Below, piece by piece: positions 23,129-32,503 of a DNA stretch of 36,928 nucleotides. The notes beneath the pieces are model-generated. The model was not told the DNA's origin. It saw only the letters and a program-made list of their open reading frames with translations, and ran no database searches. Source of the stretch: Clostridia bacterium (GTDB lineage Bacteria > Bacillota > Clostridia > Lachnospirales > Lachnospiraceae); assembly GCA_029101305.1 (NCBI GenBank), contig JAQXQS010000107.1, positions 1 through 36,928 on the forward strand, in the 5' to 3' direction. Position 1 is the stretch's first letter. The number at the start of each line of letters is the position of its first letter. The translations under genes and the position numbers were made by a program.

Positions 23129-23282
23129 CAATAGAAAATGGGGATTTTGCTATATTTATACCATGGAAGTCTGTGCGAAAGCCTGAGTTACGAATATAGT
23201 CAGCGGCTGAGGAGGGCCAAAGGCACAGAACAATCGACGTTCATTCAAAGAAAACTTGCTGTAAATCTTGCATAAGTTTGTA

Positions 23283-23312
23283 TTCACAGCAACTGTAGAT
23301 ATATGCTATAAT
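23283..23312 (+). promoter_or_regulatory. Promoter of the S1-domain gene
   Basis: TTCACA (23283-23288), an 18-bp spacer and TATAAT (23307-23312) with an upstream TGC (extended -10). The leader would be about 95 nt. Confidence 0.75.
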
Positions 23313-23369
23313 GAAAAACAAACAGTAATTTAATTACCAGAATATTGAGGCATTAGAAAGTAAGTATTC

Positions 23370-23394
23370 GAGTGCACTTTTGGGTGCTGCACTC
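23370..23394 (+). promoter_or_regulatory. Leader hairpin of the S1-domain gene
   Basis: GAGTGC (23370-23375) pairs with GCACTC (23389-23394), ending 20 bp before the start codon and about 10 bp before the AAGGAG site. It is a possible site for translational control, perhaps by the RNA-binding product itself. Confidence 0.45.
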
Positions 23395-23414
23395 AGGAAA
23401 AATAAGGAGAATCC

Positions 23415-24254
23415 ATGATCGAAATAGGAAAAAAACAAAAGCTTATTGTAGCCAAAACCGTAGATTTCGGTGTTTATCTTGCTGAGGATAAAAATGCAGG
23501 ACAGGAAGACAGAGTCCTTCTTCCTGCGAAACAGGTTCCGGAGGGAACCAGAGAGGGCGATACCCTGGATGTATTTATTTACAAGGATTCCGGAGACCGC
23601 CTGATCGCCACCACCAGAGAGCCCCTTCTCCAGGTGGGACAGACTGCAGTACTGAAAGTCCTTCAGGTGACGAAGATCGGCGCCTTTCTTGACTGGGGAC
23701 TGGAGAAAGACCTGCTTCTTCCCTATCACGAGCAGACCAGCCGTGTAAGAGAAGGCCAGGAATGTCTGGTGGCGCTTTATGTAGATAAGAGCAAACGTCT
23801 TTGCGCAACCATGAAGGTTTACCATTACCTTTCCACCAGAACCCCATATGTAGCAGGAGATTCCGTAAAAGGCCGTGTATACGAGATCAGTGACCGCTTC
23901 GGTGTATTTGTGGCAGTTGATGATAAATATTCCGCCCTGATTCCGGCCCGTGAAGCTGCTGGCAAATACCGCCCTGGTGAAGTTCTTGGTCTTCGCGTCT
24001 CCGAAGTAAAAGAGGACGGCAAAATGAATGTCACCGACCGCCAGAAGGCCTACATTCAGATCAATGAGGATGCTGAAAGTGTATTAAGCGTGATCGAAGA
24101 ATTCGCCGGAGTCCTTCCCTTCGACGACAAAGCTTCCCCGGAAGTGATCAAACGCGAATTCGGCCTGAGCAAGAATGCGTTTAAACGTGCAGTAGGACAC
24201 CTTCTGAAAGAGGGAAAGATTGAGATTAAGGATAAGCGGATTTATAAAAAATAA
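23415..24254 (+). CDS. cvfB: CvfB/YitL-type S1 RNA-binding protein
   Basis: 279 residues with the layout of Staphylococcus CvfB and Bacillus YitL: S1-like domains in tandem (about 1-65, 68-135 and 142-212) and a C-terminal winged helix (about 215-279, with VIKREFGLSKNAFKRAVGHL). The second S1 unit reads VGQTAVLKVLQVTKIGAFLDWG and the third GRVYEISDRFGVFVAV, the typical G-x-F/V pattern. CvfB binds RNA and affects virulence gene expression in Staphylococcus; the exact job here is unknown. AAGGAGAATCC precedes the ATG. It stands alone, with its own promoter and a strong terminator. Confidence 0.9.
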   Translation: MIEIGKKQKLIVAKTVDFGVYLAEDKNAGQEDRVLLPAKQVPEGTREGDTLDVFIYKDSGDRLIATTREPLLQVGQTAVLKVLQVTKIGAFLDWGLEKDLLLPYHEQTSRVREGQECLVALYVDKSKRLCATMKVYHYLSTRTPYVAGDSVKGRVYEISDRFGVFVAVDDKYSALIPAREAAGKYRPGEVLGLRVSEVKEDGKMNVTDRQKAYIQINEDAESVLSVIEEFAGVLPFDDKASPEVIKREFGLSKNAFKRAVGHLLKEGKIEIKDKRIYKK

Positions 24255-24281
24255 CATTAACCGGATATAAAAATGAAAGCT

Positions 24282-24333
24282 GCATACCATATTTCGACTG
24301 TGTAATATTGTGGATATGGTATGCTGTTTTTTT
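24282..24333 (+). terminator. Intrinsic terminator after cvfB
   Basis: A perfect 11-bp stem GCATACCATAT (24282-24292)/ATATGGTATGC (24314-24324), then TG and seven T residues (24327-24333). A promoter for dnaE downstream could not be assigned with confidence. Confidence 0.92.
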
Positions 24334-24443
24334 GAAAAAATACGAACGGGCGTTTACCTGAAATTGGACTTGTGGTAAACTACTAAGTAGCGATGCAAGA
24401 AACAGATATGTGACTTCACGAAATACACAAAAGGAGATTTTAA

Positions 24444-27400
24444 ATGGCATTTACCCACCTTCACGTCCACACAGAGTACAGTTTATTGGACGGTTCAAAT
24501 AAAATAAAAGAATACGTTGCCCGGGTGAAGGAGCTTGGCATGGACAGCGCCGCCATTACAGACCATGGTGTCATGTATGGCGTTATCGACTTTTACCGGG
24601 CAGCACATGCAGCCGGAATCAACCCCATACTGGGCTGCGAGGTCTATGTGGCTCCCGGTTCCCGCTTCGACAGGGAAATTGGCAGCGGAGACGACCGCTA
24701 CTACCATCTGGTGCTTCTGGCCGAGAATAACCAGGGCTACCAGAACCTTATGAAAATCGTATCCAAGAGCTTCAAGGAAGGCTTTTATTATAAACCTCGT
24801 GTAGACCTGGAGCTTCTTTCCGAATACCATGAAGGCCTGATCGCATTGAGCGCCTGTCTGGCCGGAGAGGTTGCCCGTTTTCTGGGCAGAGGCATGTACC
24901 AGGATGCGAAGAAGGCTGCTCTCCGTTACCAGGATATTTTCGGGAAAGGGAACTTTTTCCTGGAGCTGCAGGATCATGGAATCCCGGAACAGCAGAATGT
25001 GAACCAGCAGCTGCTCCGCATGCACCAGGAGACTGGCATCGAGCTGGTTGCCACCAATGATGTCCATTATACTTATAAAGAGGATGCAGATCCCCATGAT
25101 ATTCTTCTCTGCCTGCAGACTGGCAAGAAGCTGTCCGACACTGACCGTATGCGTTATGAAGGCGGCCAGTATTATGTGAAATCCGAGGAAGAGATGGCAA
25201 GGCTTTTCCCATATGCACTGGAAGCACTGGAGAATACCCAGAAGATCGCAGATCGCTGCCATGTGGAAATCGAATTCGGCGTTACCAAGCTGCCGAGATT
25301 TGATGTGCCAGATGGTTATACTTCCTGGGAATACCTGAATAAGCTTTGCTTCGAGGGGCTGGAGCGTCTGTACGATCCGGTTACCGAAGAGCTTCGGGAA
25401 CGCCTGGAATACGAGCTGAATACGATCAAAAACATGGGCTATGTTGACTATTTCCTGATCGTATGGGACTTTATCCACTATGCCCGTAAGAATGGAATCG
25501 AGGTAGGACCGGGACGTGGCTCCGCAGCCGGGAGTATTGTAGCCTATACCCTGGGAATCACTCTTTTGGATCCTATTAAATATGACCTACTGTTTGAGCG
25601 TTTCCTGAATCCGGAGCGTGTATCCATGCCTGATATTGACGTGGATTTTGGATTTGAGCGGCGACAGGAGGTAATCGACTACGTTGTGCGCAAATACGGC
25701 AAAGACTGTGTGGTTCAGATCGTTACTTTTGGTACATTGGCGGCCCGCGGTGTGATCCGTGATGTGGGACGTGTCCTTGACATGCCCTATGCGCAGGTGG
25801 ATGCCATTGCCAAGATGGTTCCGGCCAAGATCCCTAATGTGAAGCTTGTAACCATCGATAAAGCAATGGAAGTAAATCCGGAGCTGAAAAAGGCATACGA
25901 CGAACAGCCGGATATCCATCATCTGATCGATATGGCCAAGCGTCTGGAGGGACTTCCGAGACATACCTCCATGCATGCAGCTGGTGTGGTGATCAGTCAG
26001 AAGGATGTTTCTGAATATGTGCCTCTTTCCCGTGCGCAGGACGGAACCATTGTCACCCAGTTTGTTATGACCACACTGGAGGAGCTGGGACTTCTGAAAA
26101 TGGATTTCCTGGGGCTGCGTACCCTGACAGTAATTAATAATGCAGTAAAAAGCATCAAGAAGAATTATGGCATATCCCTGGATATGCAGAAAATAGATTA
26201 TAACGACCAGAAGGTGCTGGATTCCCTTGGAACAGGCCGCACAGATGGTGTGTTCCAGCTGGAAAGCGGTGGGATGAAAGGCTTCATGAAGGAGCTGAAG
26301 CCTCACAGCCTTGAGGATGTGATCGCCGGAATTTCCCTGTACCGTCCGGGTCCTATGGATTTTATTCCCCAGTATATCCGGGGCAAAAACCGTCCGGATA
26401 CCATTCATTACGATTGTCCGCAGCTGGAGCCTATCCTGAAAGCGACCCACGGATGTATTGTGTATCAGGAGCAGGTTATGCAGATCGTACAGAGCCTTGG
26501 CGGATTTACCCTGGGACGAAGCGATCTTCTCCGTCGTGCCATGTCCAAGAAGAAGCTGGACGTCATGGAAAAAGAGCGACAGGCCTTTGTGTACGGAAAT
26601 GAAGCAGAAGGCGTTCCGGGATGTATCAAAAATGGAATTGATGAGAAGGTCGCAAATAAGATTTACGATGAAATGATCGATTTCGCCCAGTATGCATTCA
26701 ACAAGTCTCATGCGGCAGCATATGCCTATGTCACGTACCAGACTGCTTTCCTGAAATATTATTATCCGGTAGAATATATGGCTGCCCTGATGACCTCTGT
26801 TATTGACAAACCTACCAAGGTGGCAGAGTACATTCAGGTCTGCCGTCAGATGAACATTTCCATTCTGCCGCCAGACATTAACAAGGGAGAATATGGCTTT
26901 TCCGTATCAGATGGAGCCATTCTCTACGCCCTTTCTGCGATCAAGAGTGTGGGACGTCCGGTAATCGAGGCAATTGTGGCAGAGCGAAGAGAACATGGCG
27001 AATATCTTTCCATGAAGAACTTCATTGAGAGAAATATTGATACTGTGAACAAGCGTGCCATTGAGAACTTCATCAAGGCCGGTGCACTGGATTGCCTGGA
27101 GGGCAACCGCCACCAGAAGATGATCGTTTTCAGTCAGATCATGGATGATATTTCCCGTAATAAGAAGCAGTCCATGGCAGGCCAGCTGAGTCTGTTTGAT
27201 ATTGCCAGTGAAGAAGATAAAATGGAATTCGAGATCCGGATGCCGGATTTGGAGGAGTATGACAAAGAGATGGTTCTGGCCTATGAGAAAGAGGTTCTGG
27301 GCATTTACTTAAGCGGACATCCACTGGATCGTTATCGGAACATGCTGGAGAAAATGATCACTGCAAGAACCATAGATTTCCAGCCGGCAGATGAGGACGA

Positions 27401-27944
27401 CCGTGAAGGCGGCGAACCGGATGAGTCCAAGGTAAGGGACAACCAGAAGGTTATCATTGGCGGAATGATCACTGAAAAAAGTATAAAATATACGAAGACG
27501 AATAAGGTAATGGCATTTCTTACCGTGGAGGATCTGCTTGGGACTGTGGAGGTCATGGTTTTCCCAAGAGACTATGAGAAATGGCAGAATATGATCAACG
27601 AAGATGCCAGGGTGTTTATCCAGGGCCGCGTATCCGCTGAGGATGACAAAGCCAGCAAACTGATCCTGGAAAAAGTCCGCGCATTTTCCGATATCCCACG
27701 GGAACTCTGGATCCAGTTTGAGAGCAAGGCTGATTACAGCCAGAAGGAGAAAGAACTTCTGGAGGATCTGCGCCAGTCCCAGGGAACGGACAGTGTAGTG
27801 ATCTATCTCAGAGACGTAAAAGCCATGAAAAAACTCTCCGCAGCATACCATGTGAACCCGCAGGATGACTGGCTTTGCCAGATGATGAAAAAATATGGTG
27901 AGAACAATGTTAAAGTGGTGGAAAAAGTCTTGAAAAACCTTTAG
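24444..27944 (+). CDS. dnaE: DNA polymerase III alpha subunit
   Basis: Replicative C-family polymerase of 1166 residues. The N-terminal PHP domain starts FTHLHVHTEYSLLDG. The palm contains PGRGSAAGSIVAYTLG and PDIDVDFGFERR, where Asp397 and Asp399 match the first two catalytic aspartates of E. coli DnaE (401 and 403). Further conserved parts are FGTLAARG, the fingers region RPGPMDFIPQYI and FNKSHAAAYAYVTYQTAFLK. A helix-hairpin-helix region (about 810-880) and a C-terminal OB-fold (about 985-1075, KVIIGGMITEKSIKYTKTNK) complete it. In low-GC Gram-positives it works beside PolC, extending primers, mainly on the lagging strand. AAGGAG precedes the ATG. pfkA follows at 103 bp, a neighbourhood common in Firmicutes. 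Confidence 0.97.
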   Translation: MAFTHLHVHTEYSLLDGSNKIKEYVARVKELGMDSAAITDHGVMYGVIDFYRAAHAAGINPILGCEVYVAPGSRFDREIGSGDDRYYHLVLLAENNQGYQNLMKIVSKSFKEGFYYKPRVDLELLSEYHEGLIALSACLAGEVARFLGRGMYQDAKKAALRYQDIFGKGNFFLELQDHGIPEQQNVNQQLLRMHQETGIELVATNDVHYTYKEDADPHDILLCLQTGKKLSDTDRMRYEGGQYYVKSEEEMARLFPYALEALENTQKIADRCHVEIEFGVTKLPRFDVPDGYTSWEYLNKLCFEGLERLYDPVTEELRERLEYELNTIKNMGYVDYFLIVWDFIHYARKNGIEVGPGRGSAAGSIVAYTLGITLLDPIKYDLLFERFLNPERVSMPDIDVDFGFERRQEVIDYVVRKYGKDCVVQIVTFGTLAARGVIRDVGRVLDMPYAQVDAIAKMVPAKIPNVKLVTIDKAMEVNPELKKAYDEQPDIHHLIDMAKRLEGLPRHTSMHAAGVVISQKDVSEYVPLSRAQDGTIVTQFVMTTLEELGLLKMDFLGLRTLTVINNAVKSIKKNYGISLDMQKIDYNDQKVLDSLGTGRTDGVFQLESGGMKGFMKELKPHSLEDVIAGISLYRPGPMDFIPQYIRGKNRPDTIHYDCPQLEPILKATHGCIVYQEQVMQIVQSLGGFTLGRSDLLRRAMSKKKLDVMEKERQAFVYGNEAEGVPGCIKNGIDEKVANKIYDEMIDFAQYAFNKSHAAAYAYVTYQTAFLKYYYPVEYMAALMTSVIDKPTKVAEYIQVCRQMNISILPPDINKGEYGFSVSDGAILYALSAIKSVGRPVIEAIVAERREHGEYLSMKNFIERNIDTVNKRAIENFIKAGALDCLEGNRHQKMIVFSQIMDDISRNKKQSMAGQLSLFDIASEEDKMEFEIRMPDLEEYDKEMVLAYEKEVLGIYLSGHPLDRYRNMLEKMITARTIDFQPADEDDREGGEPDESKVRDNQKVIIGGMITEKSIKYTKTNKVMAFLTVEDLLGTVEVMVFPRDYEKWQNMINEDARVFIQGRVSAEDDKASKLILEKVRAFSDIPRELWIQFESKADYSQKEKELLEDLRQSQGTDSVVIYLRDVKAMKKLSAAYHVNPQDDWLCQMMKKYGENNVKVVEKVLKNL

Positions 27945-27956
27945 AAATGCTATAAA
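27930..27956 (+). promoter_or_regulatory. Possible promoter upstream of pfkA
   Basis: TTGAAA (27930-27935) overlaps the end of dnaE, with a short 15-bp spacer and TGC-TATAAA (27951-27956). The spacing is poor, but the extended -10 could compensate. No terminator separates dnaE from pfkA. Confidence 0.35.
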
Positions 27957-28047
27957 CTAAACACTGAATATGTGTATAAAAAAACGAGGGCGTTCTTCTG
28001 AAACGGAGACACAGCTCCCGGCGATTCATAAGATGGAGGAGATTATT

Positions 28048-29037
28048 ATGGCAGAAAACAAAGTTAAGACCATTGGTGTCCTTACCAGCGGCGGTGACGC
28101 TCCTGGAATGAATGCTGCGATTCGTGCAGTTGTAAGACGTGGACTTTCCAGCGGACTTAAAGTAAAAGGTATCCAGAAAGGTTACAATGGTCTTTTAAAC
28201 GAAGAGATCATTGACATGACAGCAAGAGACGTATCTGACACCATCGAGCGTGGTGGTACGATTCTTTACACTGCAAGATGTGCTGAGTTCCGTACACCGG
28301 AAGGACAGCAGCGTGGTGCAGAGATTTGCCGTAAGCACGGTATTGACGGACTTGTTGTAATCGGTGGAGACGGTTCCTTTGCCGGAGCACAGAAGCTTGC
28401 CAACCTTGGAATCAATACCATTGGTATTCCAGGAACTATCGACCTTGATATTGCATGTACAGAGTACACCATCGGTTTCGATACCGCTGTTAATACTGCT
28501 ATGGAAGCAATCGATAAGGTCCGTGATACATCTACTTCCCATGAGAGATGCAGTATCATCGAGGTTATGGGACGTGGAGCTGGCTGGCTGGCACTGTGGT
28601 GCGGTATTGCCAATGGAGCTGAGGACGTTCTGATCCCTGAGAAATATGACTATGATGAGCAGAAGCTGATCAATAACATTATTGAGAGCCGTAAGATGGG
28701 TAAGAAACACCACATCATCATCAATGCAGAGGGTATCGGTCATTCACAGGCTATGGCAACCCGTATTGAGGCTGCTACAGGAATCGAGACACGTGCTACT
28801 ATCCTTGGTCACATGCAGCGTGGTGGAAGCCCGACATGTAAAGACCGTGTATATGCATCCATGATGGGTGCTATGGCAGTAGACCTTCTTCTGGAAGGCA
28901 AGAAGAGCCGTGTTGTTGGATACCGCCATGGTGATTTCGTTGATTTCGATATCAATGAGGCTCTTGCAATGGAGAAGAGCGTAACTCCATACATGTGGGA
29001 AGTTTGTGAGTCCCTTTCTCATAATTATAAGAAATAA
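28048..29037 (+). CDS. pfkA: ATP-dependent 6-phosphofructokinase
   Basis: Glycolytic enzyme of 329 residues that phosphorylates fructose 6-phosphate. The N-terminal ATP loop is GGDAPGMNAAIRAVVR. GGDGS carries the Gly that marks ATP-using rather than PPi-using enzymes. The catalytic loop reads GTIDLDIA where E. coli has GTIDNDI: both aspartates are kept but the intervening Asn is Leu. The substrate motif MGRGAGWLAL and the C-terminal HMQRGGSPTCKDR are conserved. The ATG at 28048 is chosen because GGAGGAG lies just upstream and the protein begins like its relatives; a frame open from 27970 would add 26 unlikely residues. ktrB starts 6 bp after the stop, so the two are probably cotranscribed. 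Confidence 0.95.
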   Translation: MAENKVKTIGVLTSGGDAPGMNAAIRAVVRRGLSSGLKVKGIQKGYNGLLNEEIIDMTARDVSDTIERGGTILYTARCAEFRTPEGQQRGAEICRKHGIDGLVVIGGDGSFAGAQKLANLGINTIGIPGTIDLDIACTEYTIGFDTAVNTAMEAIDKVRDTSTSHERCSIIEVMGRGAGWLALWCGIANGAEDVLIPEKYDYDEQKLINNIIESRKMGKKHHIIINAEGIGHSQAMATRIEAATGIETRATILGHMQRGGSPTCKDRVYASMMGAMAVDLLLEGKKSRVVGYRHGDFVDFDINEALAMEKSVTPYMWEVCESLSHNYKK

Positions 29038-29043
29038 TAAAGA

Positions 29044-30441
29044 ATGCTTATGTTTATTCAAAGACTGCAATACAGATTGCATAAATTGAATACAGCACAG
29101 ATAATTACCCTCAGCTTTGCGGGGGTAATTTTTGTAGGAGGACTAATTTTGTGGCTGCCCATCTGTGCGGCAGCTGGACAGACCACTTCGTTCTCAGATG
29201 CCATGTTTACAGCCACTACCTGTGTATGTGTGACCGGGCTTGTGACTGTGACTACGGCTACCCACTGGAGCTTGATCGGGAAACTGGTGATCCTTCTGCT
29301 TATACAGATCGGTGGAATCGGCCTGATCGCCCTTGCCAGCATCATTTTCATTTCGCTGAATAAAAAGATCAGCATGAGGAACCGCAGGATGATCCAGGAA
29401 TCCTACAATCTGGAGCAGATGTCCGGTCTGGTAAGTGTAGTGAGAAGAGTAATCCTCTGTGTGTTTGCGGCAGAAGGAATTGGCGCTATCGGCTATGCTT
29501 TCTGTTTTGTCCCGGAATTTGGACTGGTGAAAGGCGTTGCACAGGCGATTTTCACTGCAGTTTCTGCTTTTTGTAATGCAGGAATTGATGTGCTGGGAGA
29601 GAACAGCCTGGCAGACTATGTGACAGATCCATGGATAAATATAGTAACCATAGGTCTGATCATTGCTTCCGGACTTGGGTTTCCTGTATGGTGGGATATC
29701 TGGAAAAATATGAAACTGGTTTTCCGGAAGAAGCTTTCAGCCCGCAGATTTTACAGGACACTTCGTCTGCAGAGCAAGATCGTACTGGTTACCACCGGGA
29801 TTTTGCTGGCTGGCGGAACTGTGTTGATTTTCCTGTTTGAGTACCATAATCCGGACTCTATGGGGAATCTGTCTTTCGGACAGAAACTTATGGCTTCTCT
29901 ATTCCAGTCTGTTACCACAAGAACAGCGGGATTTTTAACCATTGACCAGGCTGCGTTTACCAACGGGACTGTTATGATCTGTCTGTTCCTTATGCTGGTT
30001 GGCGGTTCTCCCATGGGAACGGCAGGCGGCGTAAAGACCACGACTCTTGCGGTACTGGTACTGAGCACGATCACCAACCTCCGTGGTAAGAAAGACGTGG
30101 AAGCATGCGGAAGAAAAATCCGGAGCAGCTATATTCGTTCCGCGCTGGTTGTTGTTGGGATGGCTGTGGGAGTCCTGTTTGTTTCACTACTTGCACTTTT
30201 TGCAGTTATGCCGGAAGCGGATTTTGTAGATGCGTTTTATGAGCTGACTTCTGCGGTAGGAACGGTAGGACTTTCCAGAGGGATGACGTCTGTTCTGAAT
30301 ACACCAGCCAAATGGATCGTTATATTTACCATGTATGTTGGACGTATTGGACCTCTGACACTTGGATCAGCTGTGGTATCCCGGGCGCAGAAGCGGGTGG
30401 AGAAGGTGCATCTGGCAGAAGAGAATATTATGATCGGATAA
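29044..30441 (+). CDS. ktrB: Potassium uptake channel subunit KtrB (TrkH family)
   Basis: Membrane subunit of 465 residues for K+ (coupled to Na+ in KtrAB) uptake. The four M1-P-M2 repeats of the superfamily are visible through their filter loops: TTTCVCVTGLVT, VSAFCNAGID, VTTRTAGFLT and TSAVGTVGLS, each with the filter Gly. The intramembrane loop of the third repeat appears as GGSPMGTAGGVKTTT. It starts 6 bp after pfkA with only a weak ribosome site, so coupling to pfkA translation is likely; an ATG two codons later (29050) is an alternative. The regulatory subunit gene ktrA follows 8 bp downstream. Confidence 0.93.
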   Translation: MLMFIQRLQYRLHKLNTAQIITLSFAGVIFVGGLILWLPICAAAGQTTSFSDAMFTATTCVCVTGLVTVTTATHWSLIGKLVILLLIQIGGIGLIALASIIFISLNKKISMRNRRMIQESYNLEQMSGLVSVVRRVILCVFAAEGIGAIGYAFCFVPEFGLVKGVAQAIFTAVSAFCNAGIDVLGENSLADYVTDPWINIVTIGLIIASGLGFPVWWDIWKNMKLVFRKKLSARRFYRTLRLQSKIVLVTTGILLAGGTVLIFLFEYHNPDSMGNLSFGQKLMASLFQSVTTRTAGFLTIDQAAFTNGTVMICLFLMLVGGSPMGTAGGVKTTTLAVLVLSTITNLRGKKDVEACGRKIRSSYIRSALVVVGMAVGVLFVSLLALFAVMPEADFVDAFYELTSAVGTVGLSRGMTSVLNTPAKWIVIFTMYVGRIGPLTLGSAVVSRAQKRVEKVHLAEENIMIG

Positions 30442-30449
30442 AGGAGACA

Positions 30450-31109
30450 ATGATGAGTGGAAAATCCTTTGCAGTCATTGGCCTGGGCCAGTTTGGAATG
30501 ACTCTTGCGAAAGAGCTTGCAAATGCAGATTATGATGTACTGGCGATTGATGATAAAGATGAAAATATCCAGGAGATCGCAGATTCTGTGACCTATGCGG
30601 TACGTGCGGATGTGCGCGAGCCTGGAATCTTGAAATCCCTGGGCGTGCAGAATGTAGATGTTGCGATCATTGCAGTTGCAGAGAACATGGAAGCTAGTAT
30701 CACAGCAACGATGCAGGTGAAGGACCTGGGGGTACCGCTGATCCTGGCGAAAGCCATGAACACTCTTCATGGCCGTATCCTGGAGAAAATCGGGGCTGAC
30801 CAGGTGATCTTTCCAGAGCGTTCCATGGGAGTGCGTGTGGCCAGGAATTTTACTGCCAGTGGATTTGAGGATGTATTTGAATTGTCTACAGAGTTCAGCA
30901 TGGCAGAATTCCTCATTCCAGAGGATTGGGCAGGAAAGAGCCTTTCCGAACTTAAGACCCGTGAGAAGCATAACATCAATGTGGTTGCTGTTAAAAAGGG
31001 CGATTCAGTAAACGTAAATCTGGATCCGGCAGAGAAGCTGGAGGCAGGAAGTGTACTGGTGGCAGTTGGCAGGAATGAGGACCTGAACCGGTTTAGGAAG
31101 CCATTATAA
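30450..31109 (+). CDS. ktrA: Potassium channel regulatory subunit KtrA (RCK domains)
   Basis: Cytosolic ring-forming subunit of 219 residues that gates KtrB in response to nucleotides. The RCK_N Rossmann domain (about 1-135) starts SFAVIGLGQFGMTLAKEL (GxGxxG), with the acidic residue ending strand 2 in VLAIDDKDE. RCK_C follows (about 140-219), a possible c-di-AMP site as in Bacillus and Staphylococcus KtrA. AAGGAG is 4-5 bp before the first ATG at 30450; ATG 30453 is in frame and equally possible. A longer frame open from 30312 overlaps ktrB and is not the real start. No clear terminator follows. Confidence 0.95.
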   Translation: MMSGKSFAVIGLGQFGMTLAKELANADYDVLAIDDKDENIQEIADSVTYAVRADVREPGILKSLGVQNVDVAIIAVAENMEASITATMQVKDLGVPLILAKAMNTLHGRILEKIGADQVIFPERSMGVRVARNFTASGFEDVFELSTEFSMAEFLIPEDWAGKSLSELKTREKHNINVVAVKKGDSVNVNLDPAEKLEAGSVLVAVGRNEDLNRFRKPL

Positions 31110-31220
31110 ATGGTATTGTTTATTTTGGGCGCAGTAACTGAAAATCATAATAAACGGAAATGGCTGTTAATGCGGGCGTTTCCCGAAAATGAAAGTTATA
31201 AAGCAACATGAGGGAATTTT

Positions 31221-32003
31221 ATGATAACCAGTGCAAATAATACACAGGTAAAAAACATCATACAGTTAAATCAGAAAGCCAAAGCCCGCAGGGAACAGGG
31301 GCTGTTTGTGGCTGAGGGACGGAAGATGTTCGGCGAAGCACCAAGAGACTGGATTTCCAAGGTTTATGTGACAGAGGCGCTGACCACTGACGCATCCTTG
31401 ATGGAACAGGTGCTGACACTTCCGGAAGAAAAGAGAGAAATCGTGGCAGACAATGTTTTCCGCCAGATGTGTGACACCAAGACTCCACAGGGAATCCTTA
31501 CCGTATTGAAGAAACCCCAGTGGACGGCGGAAGATATCCTGAAAGAGGAATCCCCGCTGGTGATGGTTCTGGAGGATCTTCAGGATCCGGGAAATGCGGG
31601 AACTATTTTCCGGACTGGTGAGGGAGCAGGTGTTTCCGGTGTTTTTCTTACCAAAACCTGTGTGGATATTACCAATCCGAAAGTGATCCGTTCCACGATG
31701 GGATCTATTTACAGAATGCCTTTCCTATATGTAGAGGATGTGGTATCATTAAAGGCAGAACTGGAACGAAAAGGTATCCGTACCTTTGCAGCGCACCTGA
31801 AAGGGGAAAATGCCTACGATCAGGAGAATTATCAGGGCGGCACAGCATTTCTTATAGGAAATGAAGGAAACGGGCTGACAGAAGAAGCAGCAGAAGCGGC
31901 TGACTGTCTGATCCGGATTCCCATGTGTGGTAAAGTGGAATCCCTGAATGCAGCCATGGCTGCAGGTGTCCTGATGTACGAGGCTGCAAGACAGAGACGG
32001 TAG
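31221..32003 (+). CDS. SpoU/TrmH-family RNA 2'-O-methyltransferase
   Basis: S-adenosylmethionine-dependent rRNA or tRNA methyltransferase of 260 residues. The N-terminal substrate-binding domain (about 1-95, with QKAKARREQGLFVAEG) is followed by the trefoil-knot SPOUT domain. The three SpoU motifs are present: LEDLQDPGNAGTIFRT, FLIGNEGNGL and IPMCGKVESLNAAMAAGVL. This domain order is that of B. subtilis YsgA and the RlmB/TsnR group, acting on a guanosine or adenosine of 23S rRNA; the exact target is not readable. GAGGG lies before the ATG. The 111-bp gap after ktrA shows no strong promoter or terminator. Confidence 0.9.
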   Translation: MITSANNTQVKNIIQLNQKAKARREQGLFVAEGRKMFGEAPRDWISKVYVTEALTTDASLMEQVLTLPEEKREIVADNVFRQMCDTKTPQGILTVLKKPQWTAEDILKEESPLVMVLEDLQDPGNAGTIFRTGEGAGVSGVFLTKTCVDITNPKVIRSTMGSIYRMPFLYVEDVVSLKAELERKGIRTFAAHLKGENAYDQENYQGGTAFLIGNEGNGLTEEAAEAADCLIRIPMCGKVESLNAAMAAGVLMYEAARQRR

Positions 32004-32066
32004 AAGAGAGCGTGACTGTAGAATCTTACAGATTTTGACAGACGCCTGTTCGAAAGGGGGAGTCTT

Positions 32067-32501
32067 ATGGAACCTATTATATGGCTGGGTATCCTGGCTG
32101 TGCTTCTGGTTATTGAAGGGCTTACCACGGCGCTTACCACCATCTGGTTTGCAGGTGGTGCACTGGTGGCCGCAATCGCTGCAGGCCTGGGGTTTGGAAT
32201 TGTGCCGCAGCTGCTTCTGTTTTTCTTTGTTTCGCTGATCCTGCTGTTCTTTACAAGACCGGCAGCGATGAAGCTTCTGAATAAGAATACAGAGAAAACG
32301 AATGTAGACAGTCTTCTGGGGAAGAGTGCGGTTGTGATCCAGCAGATTAATAACCTGGCGGGAACCGGGCAGGTTCGCATTAACGACATCGAGTGGATGG
32401 CACGGACATCTGATGACAGCGTAACAATTCCGGTTGACACTGTAGTAGAAATCAAAGAAGTCCACGGCGTGAGACTGATCGTGGAGCAGAAGGAGGCGTA
32501 A
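32067..32501 (+). CDS. NfeD-family membrane protein
   Basis: 144 residues: two or three hydrophobic helices in the first 65 residues (WLGILAVLLVIEGLTT, then QLLLFFFVSLILLFF) and a C-terminal OB-fold (about 80-140, with LLGKSAVVIQQINNLAGTG). This is the short NfeD form without the protease domain. The gene ends 2 bp before the SPFH gene; NfeD/SPFH pairs are a widely conserved module thought to organise membrane microdomains. GAAAGGGGGAG precedes the ATG. Confidence 0.9.
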   Translation: MEPIIWLGILAVLLVIEGLTTALTTIWFAGGALVAAIAAGLGFGIVPQLLLFFFVSLILLFFTRPAAMKLLNKNTEKTNVDSLLGKSAVVIQQINNLAGTGQVRINDIEWMARTSDDSVTIPVDTVVEIKEVHGVRLIVEQKEA

Positions 32502-32503
32502 TT

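Larger units (their letters stand above)
22889..23414. other. 526-bp gene-free stretch with repeats and a promoter
   Basis: Contains a family B palindromic repeat (22976-23060), a family A structured repeat (23059-23128) abutting it, the motif GAGTTACGAAT (23185-23195) shared with the gap at 2639-2649, and the promoter and leader of the S1-protein gene (23283-23414). No credible coding frame or known RNA gene was found in the rest (23129-23282). Confidence 0.75.

Noticed and set aside
27970-28047. 26-codon N-terminal extension of phosphofructokinase
   Set aside because: Low similarity to any family start; a strong GGAGGAG site sits before the ATG at 28048.
32034-32039. TTGACA-like -35 before the NfeD gene
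   Set aside because: The sequence 16-18 bp downstream is G-rich with nothing like a -10.
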